Below are positions 46,006 to 57,143 of a DNA stretch of 64,000 nt, piece after piece. This stretch comes from Phymorhynchus buccinoides. Its lineage: Eukaryota > Mollusca > Gastropoda > Neogastropoda > Raphitomidae. Made by a program: the position numbers and the translations under genes. The stretch lies in assembly GCA_017654935.2 (NCBI GenBank), contig CM065704.1:16499068-16563067 (forward strand), given 5' to 3'. A model generated the notes under the pieces. It was not told the DNA's origin. It searched no databases and saw only the letters and a list, made by a program, of their open reading frames with translations. Within the stretch, counting starts at the first letter, position 1. Every line of letters starts with the position of its first letter.

Positions 46006-46520
46006 GGTTGGGATTAAATCGTTCGCATCGCAACGATTTTGAATTATTAAAAAACCTCACAAATCACTCCAGCCATAAACACAAACAGATCATACATAAA
46101 CAAAAGGAGAAACAAAAGAAGATTACGGGTTTTTACTTCAGGTTTAGACATAGGGAAGTGGTAGATCAGACTTTATATCGAAAAACTCTCTACGGGTTCC
46201 CCCACAACAAACCACTACAAAAGCAAAGTCAGAGGCAAAATTGTGGTCTGAGGGAGCGAAACGAGTTTAGAAGTGACCAAGGTATGGTGTGCACACAGAA
46301 TTTACTTCCCTTGAAGCAAATGCATCAAATTGACAGCTATAGATCTATTAATTCCGGACATATATGGCGGGAACGACTTGAATGAGTTAATTGATAGTGT
46401 TGTATGTGTCGGTTGTGACAACAGTTCTTTGAGACTCATTGGAGTAGATGAGTGGGAGCTGTTGAAGAGAACCCACCTTCAGTTGGGGGCGGGAAGTGGT
46501 CGACGTGCTAGCAGCCCTCT
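46006..46520. other. No gene recognised between two minisatellites
   Basis: Open frames extend in from the 42-bp array but show no domain. Confidence 0.4.
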
Positions 46521-46521
46521 A

Positions 46522-46662
46522 CTACATTTTCTTTTTGGACTACAAAGCACACACCCCAAATTTTAGACGAAATTCAATTTTGTTATTATATTTTCTTACT
46601 ATGATATCAGTCATATAATAAGGCGTATGGGAAAAAGTATCACCTTATAGTCAATAAAATGT
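46522..46662. mobile_element. TTTTACGGACTATAA MITE, copy e, diverged
   Basis: TTTGGACTACAAAGCACACA at the left, CACCTTATAGTCAATAAAAT at the right. Confidence 0.55.
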
Positions 46663-46737
46663 CACAAAAATTGCTTGCAAATACAAAAAATATATAAAGA
46701 GGCTGACTGTGATGCACTCTCCAGGTGGGAGCAACCC

Positions 46738-48492
46738 GAATTTCGCAGAGGCCTCTGTGACTATGAAGCATTAAGTAACAACCGGCCATCTGATTGACTG
46801 TTTCCTCATCACTGAATTTCACAGAGGCCTCTGTGACTATGATATGAAGCACCAAGTAACAACCGGCCATCTGATTGACTGTTTCCTCATCACTGAATTT
46901 CACAGAGGCCTCTGTGACTATGAAGCACCAAGTAACAACCGGCCATCTGATTGACTGTTTCCTCATCACTGAATTTCACAGAGGCCTCTGTGACTATGAA
47001 GCGCCAAGTAACTACCGGCCATCTGATTGACTGTTTCCTCATCACTGAATTTCACAGAGGCCTCTGTGACTATGAAGCGCCAAGTAACTACCGGCCATCT
47101 GATTGACTGTTTCCTCATCACTGAATTTCACAGAGGCCTCTGTGACTATGAAGCGCCAAGTAACAACCGGCCATCTGATTGACTGTTTCCTCATCACTGA
47201 ATTTCACAGAGGCCTCTGTGACTATGAAGCACCAAGTAACTACCGGCCATCTGATTGACTGTTTCCTCATCACTGAATTTCACAGAGGCCTCTGTGACTA
47301 TGAAGCGCCAAGTAACTACCGGCCATCTGATTGACTGTTTCCTCATCACTGAATTTCACAGAGGCCTCTGTGACTATGAAGCGCCAAGTAACTACCGGCC
47401 ATCTGATTGACTGTTTCCTCATCACTGAATTTCACAGAGGCCTCTGTGACTATGAAGCACCAAGTAACTACCAGCCATCTGATTGACTGTTTCCTCATCA
47501 CTGAATTTCACAGAGGCCTCTGTGACTATGAAGCGCCAAGTAACAACCGGCCATCTGATTGACTGTTTCCTCATCACTGAATTTCACAGAGGCCTCTGTG
47601 ACTATGAAGCGCCAAGTAACAACCGGCCATCTGATTGACTGTTTCCTCATCACTGAATTTCACAGAGGCCTCTGTGACTATGAAGCACCAAGTAACTACC
47701 GGCCATCTGATTGACTGTTTCCTCATCACTGAATTTCACAGAGGCCTCTGTGACTATGAAGCGCCAAGTAACTACCGGCCATCTGATTGACTGTTTCCTC
47801 ATCACTGAATTTCACAGAGGCCTCTGTGACTATGAATGAAGCACCAAGTAACAACCGGCCATCTGATTGACTGTTTCCTCATCACTGAATTTCACAGAGG
47901 CCTCTGTGACTATGAAGCACCAAGTAACTACCGGCCATCTGATTGACTGTTTCCTCATCACTGAATTTCACAGAGGCCTCTGTGACTATGAAGCACCAAG
48001 TAACAACCGGCCATCTGATTGACTGTTTCCTCATCACTGAATTTCACAGAGGCCTCTGTGACTATGAAGCGCCAAGTAACTACCGGCCATCTGATTGACT
48101 GTTTCCTCATCACTGAATTTCACAGAGGCCTCTGTGACTATGAAGCGCCAAGTAACTACCAGCCATCTGATTGACTGTTTCCTCATCACTGAATTTCACA
48201 GAGGCCTCTGTGACTATGAAGCGCCAAGTAACTACCAGCCATCTGATTGACTGTTTCCTCATCACTGAATTTCACAGAGGCCTCTGTGACTATGAAGCAC
48301 CAAGTAACTACCAGCCATCTGATTGACTGTTTCCTCATCACTGAATTTCACAGAGGCCTCTGTGACTATGAAGCGCCAAGTAACTACCGGCCATCTGATT
48401 GACTGTTTCCTCATCACTGAATTTCACAGAGGCCTCTGTGACTATGAAGCGCCAAGTAACTACCGGCCATCTGATTGACTGTTTCCTCTTCA
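46738..48492. repeat. 76-bp minisatellite with a 16-bp palindrome in each unit
   Basis: About 23 copies of GAAGCGCCAAGTAACTACCG + GCCATCTGATTGACTGTTTC + CTCATCACTGAATTTCACAG + AGGCCTCTGTGACTAT. Each carries CACAGAGGCCTCTGTG, a perfect palindrome. The first unit follows CTCTCCAGGTGGGAGCAACC + CGAATTTCGCAG, the tail of the SINE seen at 51.5 and 62.0 kb, so the array grew from a SINE tail. Most units are exactly 76 bp; a few have small insertions (46835, 47835). Confidence 0.95.
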
Positions 48493-48639
48493 GTGTCCCC
48501 TTTTTTGACACACGTGTCTCTAAATGGATGGTGATGAAACAACCGCTGCAACACACTGTTGTTGACACTTCGATTGCATTCATTTGATGCATATGACGTT
48601 AAAATAAAAAACGACAAAAGTAGATTCTGCGCCACACTG

Positions 48640-48821
48640 ATTTAACACTCGTGTGCATGAAATTAGGATCTGTTATCCAATGACCAATTTGTGGAGATAA
48701 GGAAAGTCCTTATTTGATACATGTCATAGGGGGATTCACAGTATTGCAGATAACTTTTCTGCACCCACGCAAATTTGACAAAAATTTCTGGCTGAAAAAT
48801 GGCTGGCGGTGAAAGGGTTAA
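48640..48821. mobile_element. piggyBac-like MITE, left-truncated
   Basis: The right end GGCTGGCGGTGAAAGGGTTA + A is intact. The left half fades near ACTGATTTAACACTC. Confidence 0.65.
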
Positions 48822-49136
48822 TCAATTGGAGCCGGATTTTTATAGCAGCTGGCAAGCAACGAGTTGAGTTGGCTTTATGTTTCTCTGCACAGTGTTGTAC
48901 GGCGAGCCAGCCACTGTGCCCACAACTTGCCCGAGTTCAGGAGGTCAAATAACTGACCTGAGGCTAGAATAGGCTGCTAGTGCTACTGGGTCAGCAGTTT
49001 TGATTACCGACGCGATAGCTTTCCGGTATATCATTGTGCATGCTGCATGCCGATTTGTAAACCCTTCATTTCCCACGGATTTCCTTTCGTGCGACCCTAT
49101 GAACGCTTAAGCCTACCGTATTCTTCTGCCTTCCAG

Positions 49137-49834
49137 CCCAGGCCAAGGAAGAGTTCCCTCATGACCCCGAACTCAAGAATACTTCCGACCAGCAGGCTGA
49201 CAAGGCACAACTGTCCCATGCCGGCTACCAGACTGACACGGCACAACAGTTCCATGATGGCTACCAGACTGACACGGCACAACAGTCCCATGCCGGCTAC
49301 CAGACTGGCACGGCACAGCAGTCCCATGCCGGCTACCAGACTGACACGGCACAACAGTTCCATGCCGGCTACCAGACTGACACGGCACAACAGTCATATG
49401 CCGGCTACCAGACTGACATGACACAACAGTCCCATGCCGGCTACCAGACTGACATGGCACAACAGTCCCATGCCGGCTACCAGACTGACACGGCACAACA
49501 GTCCCATGCCGGCTACCAGACTGACACGGCACAACAGTCCCATGCCGGCTACCAGACTGACACGGCACAACAGTCCCATGCCGGCCTCATCTCCAGAAAA
49601 GGCAAGTCAGTGCGCGAGCCCCCTATAGCCAAGGCCACTATCGACTACCACAAGTTGGTGAAGATCGAAGGAAGGGGCAGGGTGTGTCGCCAATGTGTCA
49701 TAAAGAACCGCTGCACTGCCAAGGGACGGCGGCCTGAATCGACTTACATGTGTTCCTTCTGCCGGGTGCCTCTCTGTTCTCGCCAAAATGACTGTTTCCG
49801 TGATTACCACAGGGATAACATGGAACAGAAGTAG
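49137..49834 (+). CDS. Gene 2, terminal exon B: coding minisatellite plus zinc ribbon
   Basis: Acceptor TTCTTCTGCCTTCCAG, phase 1 (Ala again). The exon opens AQAKEEFPHDPELKN, runs through ten 12-residue repeats (SHAGYQTDTAQQ), then HAGLISRKGKSVREPP and the zinc ribbon HKLVKIEGRGRVCRQC ... STYMCSFCRVPLCSRQNDCF + RDYH, ending EQK and TAG. Metal ligands and spacing equal exon A. The predicted protein with exons 1 and 2 is 557 residues. The shared AQA start, phase and upstream intron segments show it arose by duplication with exon A. The 36-bp repeat preserves frame, unlike the 113-bp array. Role: DNA-binding tail, inferred from the piggyBac zinc-ribbon family. Confidence 0.88.
49214..49585 (+). 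repeat. 36-bp coding minisatellite in exon B
   Basis: Ten full units at 36-bp steps from 49214 to 49573 plus a partial eleventh. The protein unit is S/F-H/Y-A/D-G-Y-Q-T-D/G-T/M-A/T-Q-Q. Unit variants are clustered in the first seven; units 8-10 are identical in protein. Confidence 0.97.
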
Positions 49835-49935
49835 TGTAGGGTAAAGGTGGTTTGTGCACACCTGTGCGGTGTGATGGACCTCGGATGATTCCTTTCTCAT
49901 CGGTAGACCCTAGAGACCGTTAACTTATGTCTTTG

Positions 49936-50298
49936 TCATGGGTAAAAGTAGTTCAGGCATGCTCCTGAAATCAGGATTGAGAAAGCTGATAGTCTTCAGG
50001 ATTGGCCATCTTGTCACCCGGAACCACTGTCGTATGAAATCAAACATTTCTGCCATCATTGACGGCAGATTGAAACAAGATGATAGATATGCAATTCTAA
50101 CACTGTCCCCACCCACCCTGTATACACAGCCACACATTAGAAATTATTTTTTATTCGGTCTCCTCTTCAGGATTGGGAAGATTCAGAGAACATTGAAATG
50201 TGTCGTCTCAGGATTGACTCAATCCTGAGACGACAGGATGGGTGAAAGTAAAACGTTCTCTCAATCATTGAGAGAACATTCTACTTTCACCCATCCTT
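49936..50298 (+). repeat. Unit 3 upstream element (copy of 42125-42975)
   Basis: CATGGGTAAAAGTAGTTCAG at the left and CTACTTTCACCCATCC at the right are inverted. The right part is two perfect palindromes (TGTCGTCTCAGGATTGA / TCAATCCTGAGACGACA, and GGATGGGTGAAAGTA ... TACTTTCACCCATCC). It precedes the exon C remnant directly. Confidence 0.65.
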
Positions 50299-50299
50299 T

Positions 50300-50337
50300 G
50301 TGCATTCCAGCTCGGGCCCGGCTCACCCTGGAAGCGC
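50300..50337 (+). pseudogene. Remnant of a third zinc-ribbon exon (C)
   Basis: TGCATTCCAGCTCGGGCCCG + GCTCACCCTGGAAGCGCA matches exon A's acceptor and first bases at about 30 of 38 positions (exon would start at 50311). It breaks off where a CAGACCTGTTTACC element begins (50336). No zinc-ribbon sequence follows, so the copy is dead. Confidence 0.7.
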
Positions 50338-50760
50338 AGACCTGTTTACCTTTACGATTTTGCTGTAATTTTTACGAAACAAAAGTCAAATTATGATAAT
50401 TACGGCGACCAAAAAAAAAAATCCTAACAAAACTCACACCACTACAGTTGCGTCGGCAAGTGATGCTTTTGAAACAATGCAGTGAAAAGTCTTTCCGGTA
50501 CCCAGCATACAATGCGCATCAATTTCTTTTTATTCTGTTTCAAGATGGCGTCAAAGCGAGAGAGAGTTCTAGGTCAAATGATTCAAAATCTGATGGAAAG
50601 ACACCAAAGAAAAGGCAAATACATGGTTTACCTTTTTTTTTTATAAAAAGGTCTCCCAGTGCACTATTGCTTGCATATAATTGTGTAATTACAAATAGTT
50701 TTCTTGTTGATCGGGTTTTGTGAAGAAACAGAATCGGCCGAGTGTTGGATTACATTTTTT
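50336..50760. mobile_element. CAGACCTGTTTACC element, right end not found
   Basis: The left terminus matches the family at 35932, 62071 and 62805. Inside, a short open stretch after TTTTATTCTGTTTCAAG reads DGVKARESSRSNDSKSDGKT + PKKRQIHGL. It could be a transposon-protein fragment or a very short alternative exon (the acceptor would be phase 1). I could not find the inverted right end, so the boundary is approximate. Confidence 0.45.
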
Positions 50761-51079
50761 TCAATGAATGAAGTGGAAAGAAGACTGAGTAGTAGTTGTA
50801 ATTATAATAAGGAATACAAGGACAACATTGTACAGTGACAGTAGTAGTGTGTGTGAGGGGGTTGTGCACATCTGTGTGATGTGGCATCGATGACTCAATA
50901 TGTGACTTTTATTTTACGTCTTTGGAGATTGCACGTTTACAAAGTACATAAAAATAAGTGTGGTTCATGATTGCTGTTGGGATCACTTGAAGTTGAACAT
51001 GCATTTTATTGATGACAGTTTGGCAGCTCAAAATTGAACAAAGGGAGAATACTCTCTTTCTAATTAACTCCCCTCCATC

Positions 51080-51345
51080 TTTTTGGAATACTAACCCTAA
51101 CCCTACCCCCCACCCTATAAGATGGAAAAACACAACGAACCACAACTGTGACAAATCGCGGTGTACTGCAGTACATAGTGGGGGGTAGGGTTAGGTTTAG
51201 GGCTAGGGTTAGGGTTAGTATTCCGAAAAGATTATTAGCTGAAAATGTTCCTAATATACAGGTTTATGTATGGTAAGAAAGGCAAAAACGGAAAAATAAA
51301 ATTAACCGAGAAATGTAGGGGGTGGTGGCACATCTTGACCTTTAC
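51080..51345. repeat. Fold-back element with telomere-like arms, copy 2 (truncated)
   Basis: Closely matches 7845-8130 (GGAATACTAACCCTAACCCT ... GTACTGCAGTAC ... TTAGTATTCCGAAAAGA). Confidence 0.75.
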
Positions 51346-51464
51346 CAGATTGTTAAACATGGACCAGAACATTATTGCGAGTTACCCAGTGTTTTGAGTT
51401 ATCAGGATTCCACTGTATTTTCTAAATATTGGGAGGTATTAGGTATTAGGTACTTTATAGTCAC

Positions 51465-51653
51465 AGAGGCGTCTCAGCGAAATTCGGGTTGCTCCCACCT
51501 GGAGAGCGCGTCGCAGCCAGAGGCGCGCCACCCACTTTTTTGTTGTTTTTTTGCATGCGATTTTTGTCACTGATGAGGGGGGTAAATTTTGACCAAATGA
51601 CAACTTTTTTCGTTGCCACTGGGTTTAACGTATGCTAGGTGCATGGGCACACG

Positions 51654-51684
<31 letters not shown>

Positions 51685-51805
51685 TCTACGTTCAGACCGT
51701 TAAGGCCTAGTGCAGAATGAGAGGAAAAAATCCCCTGTACCCAGGTTCGAACTCGGGTTTACTTGACACGAAGCGAACGCGATACCACTGTGCCACTCTA
51801 CACAC
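51465..51805 (-). mobile_element. tRNA-derived SINE
   Basis: On the minus strand: GTGTAGAGTGGCACAGTGGT (box A) and GAGTTCGAACCTGGGTACAG (box B), then CTTTCGGATGAGACGATAAA + CTGAGGTCCCGTGTGC, and a tail with GCGCGCCTCTGGCTGCGACG + CGCTCTCC. Same family as 61717-62064. Confidence 0.85.
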
Positions 51806-51814
51806 TCTACACAT

Positions 51815-51953
51815 AGGCTTAGTTATAGGCTAATGTTATACATGTCACAGGAATTTGCAATATTGCAGATTTTGTTTTCTCTATCCAGTTAAGTTTAATG
51901 GTATTTTGGGGGGGGCTGAAATTGTGAAAAATGGCTGGCGGCGAAAGGGTTAA
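51815..51953. mobile_element. piggyBac-like MITE, left-truncated
   Basis: The right half, ending ATGGCTGGCGGCGAAAGGGT + TAA, shares its TTAA with the next element. Confidence 0.65.
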
Positions 51954-52245
51954 CCCCTTCACTGCCGAGCCCGGTTCCGGGGCAACTATTTGCCAAGCCG
52001 TTTTAGGTTGCCGAGTCTATCGCAAAACTTTCTGAATAAAAGTGCATATAACCTATGCTTTTCTGAATGGGGATGGAATCATTTGAGAACACTCTCACAT
52101 GCATTCGAACAAACTGCGAAAAGCGTATGGATAGAAAACGGGAAACTCTTAGAATAACCCTATGACGGATATTTCCGTGATGGGGCAGTTTATAGGTTGA
52201 CGGAAGTTGACGGAAATATCCGTGACGGGGCAGTGAAAAGGTTAA
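51950..52245. mobile_element. TTAA-flanked MITE, third piggyBac-like family
   Basis: TTAACCCCTTCACTGCC at the left and GGGCAGTGAAAAGGTTAA at the right. The interior repeats GACGGAAATATCCGTGACGG. Confidence 0.75.
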
Positions 52246-52289
52246 GGAAATAGCCAGGTGTTTCTACCAGATTTAACCATGTTAAACTT

Positions 52290-52480
52290 AAAGACCCACC
52301 AGATCATGTGTCAAAATATCGGGTTTCACGTGTTTTCCCTCTTATAGCTGGTAAGACATCTTGTTTTGATCAGGGTTGACTCCCATACAAATGCCGCAAA
52401 ATTGAAAACAAAACATTGTTTTAAAGAGCAGGCTCAATTTGAAGTTGGGGGCATTTGTATGTGGGTCACAGCTACCCAGA
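52290..52480. repeat. Relative of the 36.2-kb MITE, without its array
   Basis: Contains TTTCACGTGTTTTCCCTCTT + ATAGCTGGTAA and TTGTTTTAAAGAGCAGGCTC, an inverted partial match to 37030-37120. Confidence 0.55.
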
Positions 52481-53144
52481 AAAAAACAAGGGAATTAATC
52501 GTGGTAGGTCAATGTGTCATTAACTCATTCCATGCAGGCCAGTTGCTTCCCTTTGCAAGCGTTCTGTACTGGCCGATTTGCATAGGTTGCAAAAATTATA
52601 TTTTCTAAATAATGGTAACAGATACAAACGTGACATTTAGGCAATATGTACACAATATACAGTACTAACACCTGCAACAGTTTCAAAGCATCCACGTGAT
52701 TAGTTTTGATTTGTGATATATTAAAATAAATGCATGTTTTGTCAAGCCAGGCACACTCATAATAGCGAAAATATAATTTTAATGTCCCAAAATAACCGGC
52801 AGCCAGCCAATCGGTGTCAGAGGCACGAATGAAACGTAGTAGTAGCCCTCAGAGCCACTTCGAAGCACGCATGACTGTTAACCTATGAACTTTGAATTTT
52901 TAAAGTTCACATGCGATATCCCGTTACCTTAGTAACGAGGTGTTGTGCGACGAGAGCGCAGGTTAGTATAGAAAGAGTTAAGGGGCCGGCCCATTGCATA
53001 GGAATCAATCCCAATGCGATCTGATTGCGACGTTTGTGAGGCATGATTCTCCTGACATTCTACTGTCTACATGAATCTGATGAAATCCTACTGGTTTTGT
53101 TCACTGTATTTGTAGTCCCCCGTACACCAATCTGATGAAATGGG

Positions 53145-53985
53145 AAAAACCTACATAAGTCGCTCAGAATGTTTTTAGCAAATGCCAAAAATAGTCAACA
53201 ACCCCCAAAATATCAATTTTCTATTTAGGGCATATTTATGTATATGTGACAGTGCGTGGGGAAAAGAGACATAATGGAATTTTGGCAAAATTGAGATTTA
53301 AATTTTTCATGGTGGAGCAAAGATTCCTTGTTAATACACAGAAAACCGAATTGAGTTATCTTGTCTAGCTTTTATTTCATAATTATTTGAAGTTTGGCAT
53401 TCAAAATTGATCATTTGCAGAAATTGGGCGTAGAACTAGAAGATACAATTTTGCCTCTTTGTTTCTATTGACTTGATTTAGAAGACAATCAAATAAACAA
53501 AGAAATCATTCAAAATTGTCTTTTATGTTGTGGATACTGGTAGAATACATAAAAATATACATAAATATGCCCTAAATAGAAAATTAATATTTTGGGTGTT
53601 AACTATTTTGAGCAACTTATGTAGGTTTTTTCCATACACCATCACATATTTTCATGTGTTCTACAAGCATCCACAACATAAAAGACAATTTTGAATGATT
53701 TCTTTGTTTATTTGATCGTTTTCTAAATCAAGTCAATAGAAACAAAGAGGCCAGATTGTATCTTCTATGCCCGATTTCTGCAAATGATCCATTTCGAATG
53801 CCAGACTTCAAATAATTATAAAATAAAAACTAGACAAGATAACTCAATTTGGTTTTCCGTGTATTAACAAGGAATCTTTGCTCCTCCATGACAAATTGAA
53901 ATCTCAATTTGTGCCAAAATTCCATTATGTCTGGTTTTCCCATGCACTGTCACAAATATATGTATTTTTTGTATCAGATATTGTA
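53145..53985. repeat. Long composite hairpin element
   Basis: 53252-53540 pairs with about 53665-53960 (TTCCATTATGTCT, TTAACAAGGAATCTTTGCTC, TCAAATAATTATAAAATAAA, TTGTCTTTTATGTTGTGGAT in inverted order). 53145-53250 pairs with 53545-53635 (ACATAAATATGCCCTAAATA + GAAAAT). The two pairings compete. AT-rich, non-coding. Confidence 0.8.
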
Positions 53986-54004
53986 TTTGATTTGTGTATT
54001 GGAG

Positions 54005-55292
54005 TCTACATGAGTATAGTGAGTCTACTTGAGTATAGTGAGTCTACTTGAGTATAGTGAGTCTACTTGAGTATAGTGGTCTACTTGAGTATAGTGAGTA
54101 CTTGAGTATAGTGAGTCTACTTGAGTATAGCGAGTCTACTTGAGTATAGTGGTCTACTTGAGTATAGTGAGTACTTGAGTATAGTGAGTCTACATGAGTA
54201 TAGTGAGTCTACATGAGTATAGTGAGTACATGAGTATAGTGAGTACATGAGTATAGTGAGTCTACATGAGTATAGTGAGTCTACATGAGTATAGTGAGTC
54301 TACATGAGTATAGTGAGTCTACTTGAGTATAGTGAGTCTACATGAGTATAGTGAGTCTACATGAGTATAGTGAGTCTACATGAGTATAGTGAGTCTACAT
54401 GAGTATAGTGAGTCTACATGAGTATAGTGAGTACATGAGTATAGTGAGTCTACATGAGTAGTGAGTCTACATGAGTATAGTGAGTCTACATGAGTATAGT
54501 GAGTCTACATGAGTATAGTGAGTCTACATGAGTATAGTGAGTCTACATGAGTATAGTGAGTCTACATGAGTATAGTGAGTCTACATGAGTATAGTGAGTC
54601 TACATGAGTATAGTGAGTCTACATGAGTATAGTGAGTCTACATGAGTATAGTGAGTCTACATGAGTATAGTGAGTCTACATGAGTATAGTGAGTCTACAT
54701 GAGTATAGTGAGTCTACATGAGTATAGTGAGTCTACATGAGTATAGTGAGTCTACATGAGTATAGTGAGTCTACATGAGTATAGTGAGTCTACATGAGTA
54801 TAGTGAGTCTACATGAGTATAGTGAGTCTACATGAGTATAGTGAGTCTACATGAGTATAGTGAGTCTACATGAGTATAGTGAGTCTACATGAGTATAGTG
54901 AGTACATGAGTATAGTGAGTCTACATGAGTATAGTGAGTCTACATGAGTATAGTGAGTCAACATGAGTATAGTGAGTCTACATGAGTATAGTGAGTACAT
55001 GAGTATAGTGAGTACATGAGTATAGTGAGTCTACATGAGTATAGTGAGTCTACATGAGTATAGTGAGTCTACATGAGTATAGTGAGTCTACATGAGTATA
55101 GTGAGTCTACATGAGTATAGTGAGTCTACATGAGTATAGTGAGTACATGAGTATAGTGAGTCTACATGAGTATAGTGAGTCTACATGAGTATAGTGAGTC
55201 TACATGAGTATAGTGAGTCTACATGAGTATTAAGTGAGTCAACATGAGTATAGTGAGTCTGCATGAGTATAGTGAGTCTACATGAGTATAGT
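54005..55292. repeat. 19-bp minisatellite
   Basis: About 65-70 copies of GAGTCTACATGAGTATAGT, with a CTTGAGT variant concentrated at the left and shorter GAGTACATGAGTATAGT units scattered. About 1.29 kb. Confidence 0.97.
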
Positions 55293-55324
55293 GAACAAAA
55301 AATAGTAGAATTATGTTTAGACAA

Positions 55325-56030
55325 AAATGCAGTGGAATATTAGAGCTTTATAAGACCTTCAAAAATCATCCAAAATGAGGTCTTATAAGGGAGGGATCTT
55401 ATAAGAGAGGTAGTTTTAATACTTACAAAGATGGGCAATGTCTCACAGAAGTAGGTCTTATGTGGGATGGAGGTCTTATAAGGGAGGTTTCACTGTAGTG
55501 CATAGAATTATGTTTGGACGAAAGAATTTCATGTGAATTATGACTCAGACATTTCCACAATCGGCCCAGGCTGTAGTCTGTGTCCTGGGTTGGATATTGC
55601 ACGATTATAATGTTGCTGATTTGAAGATATGTTATGATGTGTTTCCTTGTGGCCTCTCTTTTTTGTTTTGTTTGAATGTACAGTGGAACCTCCCTTATAA
55701 GACCTTAAAAAATCATCCAAAATGAGGTCTTATAAGGGAGGGGTCTTATAAGAGAGGTAATTTTAATACTTATAAAAAAGGGCAATGTCTCACAGAAGTA
55801 GGTCTTATGTGGGAGGGAGGTTCCACTGTACGCTGTAGTGCATAGAATTATGTTTAGACGAAAGAATTTCATGTGAATTATGACTCAGACATTTCCACAA
55901 TCGCCCTCTTTAATCTGTGTCCTGGGTTGGATATTGCGTAATTATAATGTTGCTGATTTGAAGATATGTTATGATGCGTTTCCTTGTGGACTCTCTTTTT
56001 TGTTTTGTTTGAATGTACAAGCTGTAGACA
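55325..56030. repeat. Tandem duplication of about 340 bp containing pogo-like MITEs
   Basis: GTGCATAGAATTATGTTTRG + ACGAAAGAATTTCATGTGAA...GATATGTTATGATG.GTTTCC occurs at 55498-55678 and 55838-56015. Each is preceded by a TATAAGACCTT...GGAGG.TTC.ACTGTA MITE (about 55340-55497 and 55679-55830). The MITE and its host segment were duplicated together. Confidence 0.8.
55679..55830. mobile_element. pogo/Tc1-like MITE, short form
   Basis: TACAGTGGAACCTCCCTTAT + AAGACC at the left, GGGAGGTTCCACTGTA at the right, 152 bp with TA borders. Same terminal family as 34307-35297. Confidence 0.85.
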
Positions 56031-56092
56031 ATTTACTGAAGTTGTCTCTTTGCTGGTCAAACATGATTTGCTGATAAAATGTCTTCTCCCCC

Positions 56093-56201
<109 letters not shown>

Positions 56202-56391
56202 CTTGTTAATTATTTGAGTATTCCATTTTCCATTGTTCTTTTATTTAATGCCTTGCTTCATCATGCATGCTTATATCTGTTTGTCTAATTGTTTTGTGTT
56301 ACTATTAGTCTAGTTTTCGTTCCAGTGACAGATTGGAAGAATGGGCCCAGCCCAAAATCTTAATCCTTATGTGATAAAGTTTTTTAGTCTT

Positions 56392-56490
<99 letters not shown>

Positions 56491-56937
56491 CTGGCAATGC
56501 ATTTATTTGCCTTATGAAAATACTCACTTTATTTAAATGAAATATTGCTAACCAGTCTGATGATTGATGTTTGTTTGAAATTGTAGATCAATGACTTTGT
56601 TGTGGTGTGTACTTGTACATTGTTCGTTATAATTTGGCTTACAAATATGTTAATTATCTTGGTGTTTTACCAGCTAGCTTTTTTGTCAATTGAATACCTT
56701 TGTGTTGGGGTGGTTTCTTTCTTCACATTGAAATGTAACTAAAGTTGTTGCAATGTTGTGCGTGTGTTAAATAAGCTTCAAGGGTTTTGGATGTAAGAGT
56801 ATGTAACATTTTGAACCAAGTCTTTTGTGGCTGAGAATGGAGATGTACCCTGGGCAAGGCATCCTTTGCTGGTAACAAATTCATGTCCTGCTAAATTGCT
56901 CTTTTCCAGAATGGCGGCTCCCATGCTGGTTTGTGGT

Positions 56938-57143
56938 CTTAGGCCGTGTACACATACACGCAGATGTTCTGTTCGGAAACCCATGCGCAATCCGTAAATA
57001 CTAAATGAGTAAAAGAAAGAAAGGGAAAAATATACACACGTGTCCGAATTTCCCATAATCCATATATTTGTTTCCTTCTTTCTCTTACTTATTGGTTATA
57101 TTTCCTCACGGAAAATCCGGATGTACTGTGTACCGGGCCTAAG
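56938..57143. mobile_element. MITE with CTTAGGCC-GTACAC ends
   Basis: CTTAGGCCGTGTACACATAC at the left is answered by TGTACTGTGTACCGGGCCTA + AG at the right. About 205 bp. Confidence 0.6.

Noticed and set aside
44948..46060. Long open frames (up to 284 codons) over the 42-bp array on both strands
   Set aside because: They exist only because the unit is a multiple of three; no non-repetitive coding sequence or start context.
46738..48492. Regular 76-bp direct repeats resembling a CRISPR array
   Set aside because: No unique spacers, no cas genes, animal DNA; a plain minisatellite.
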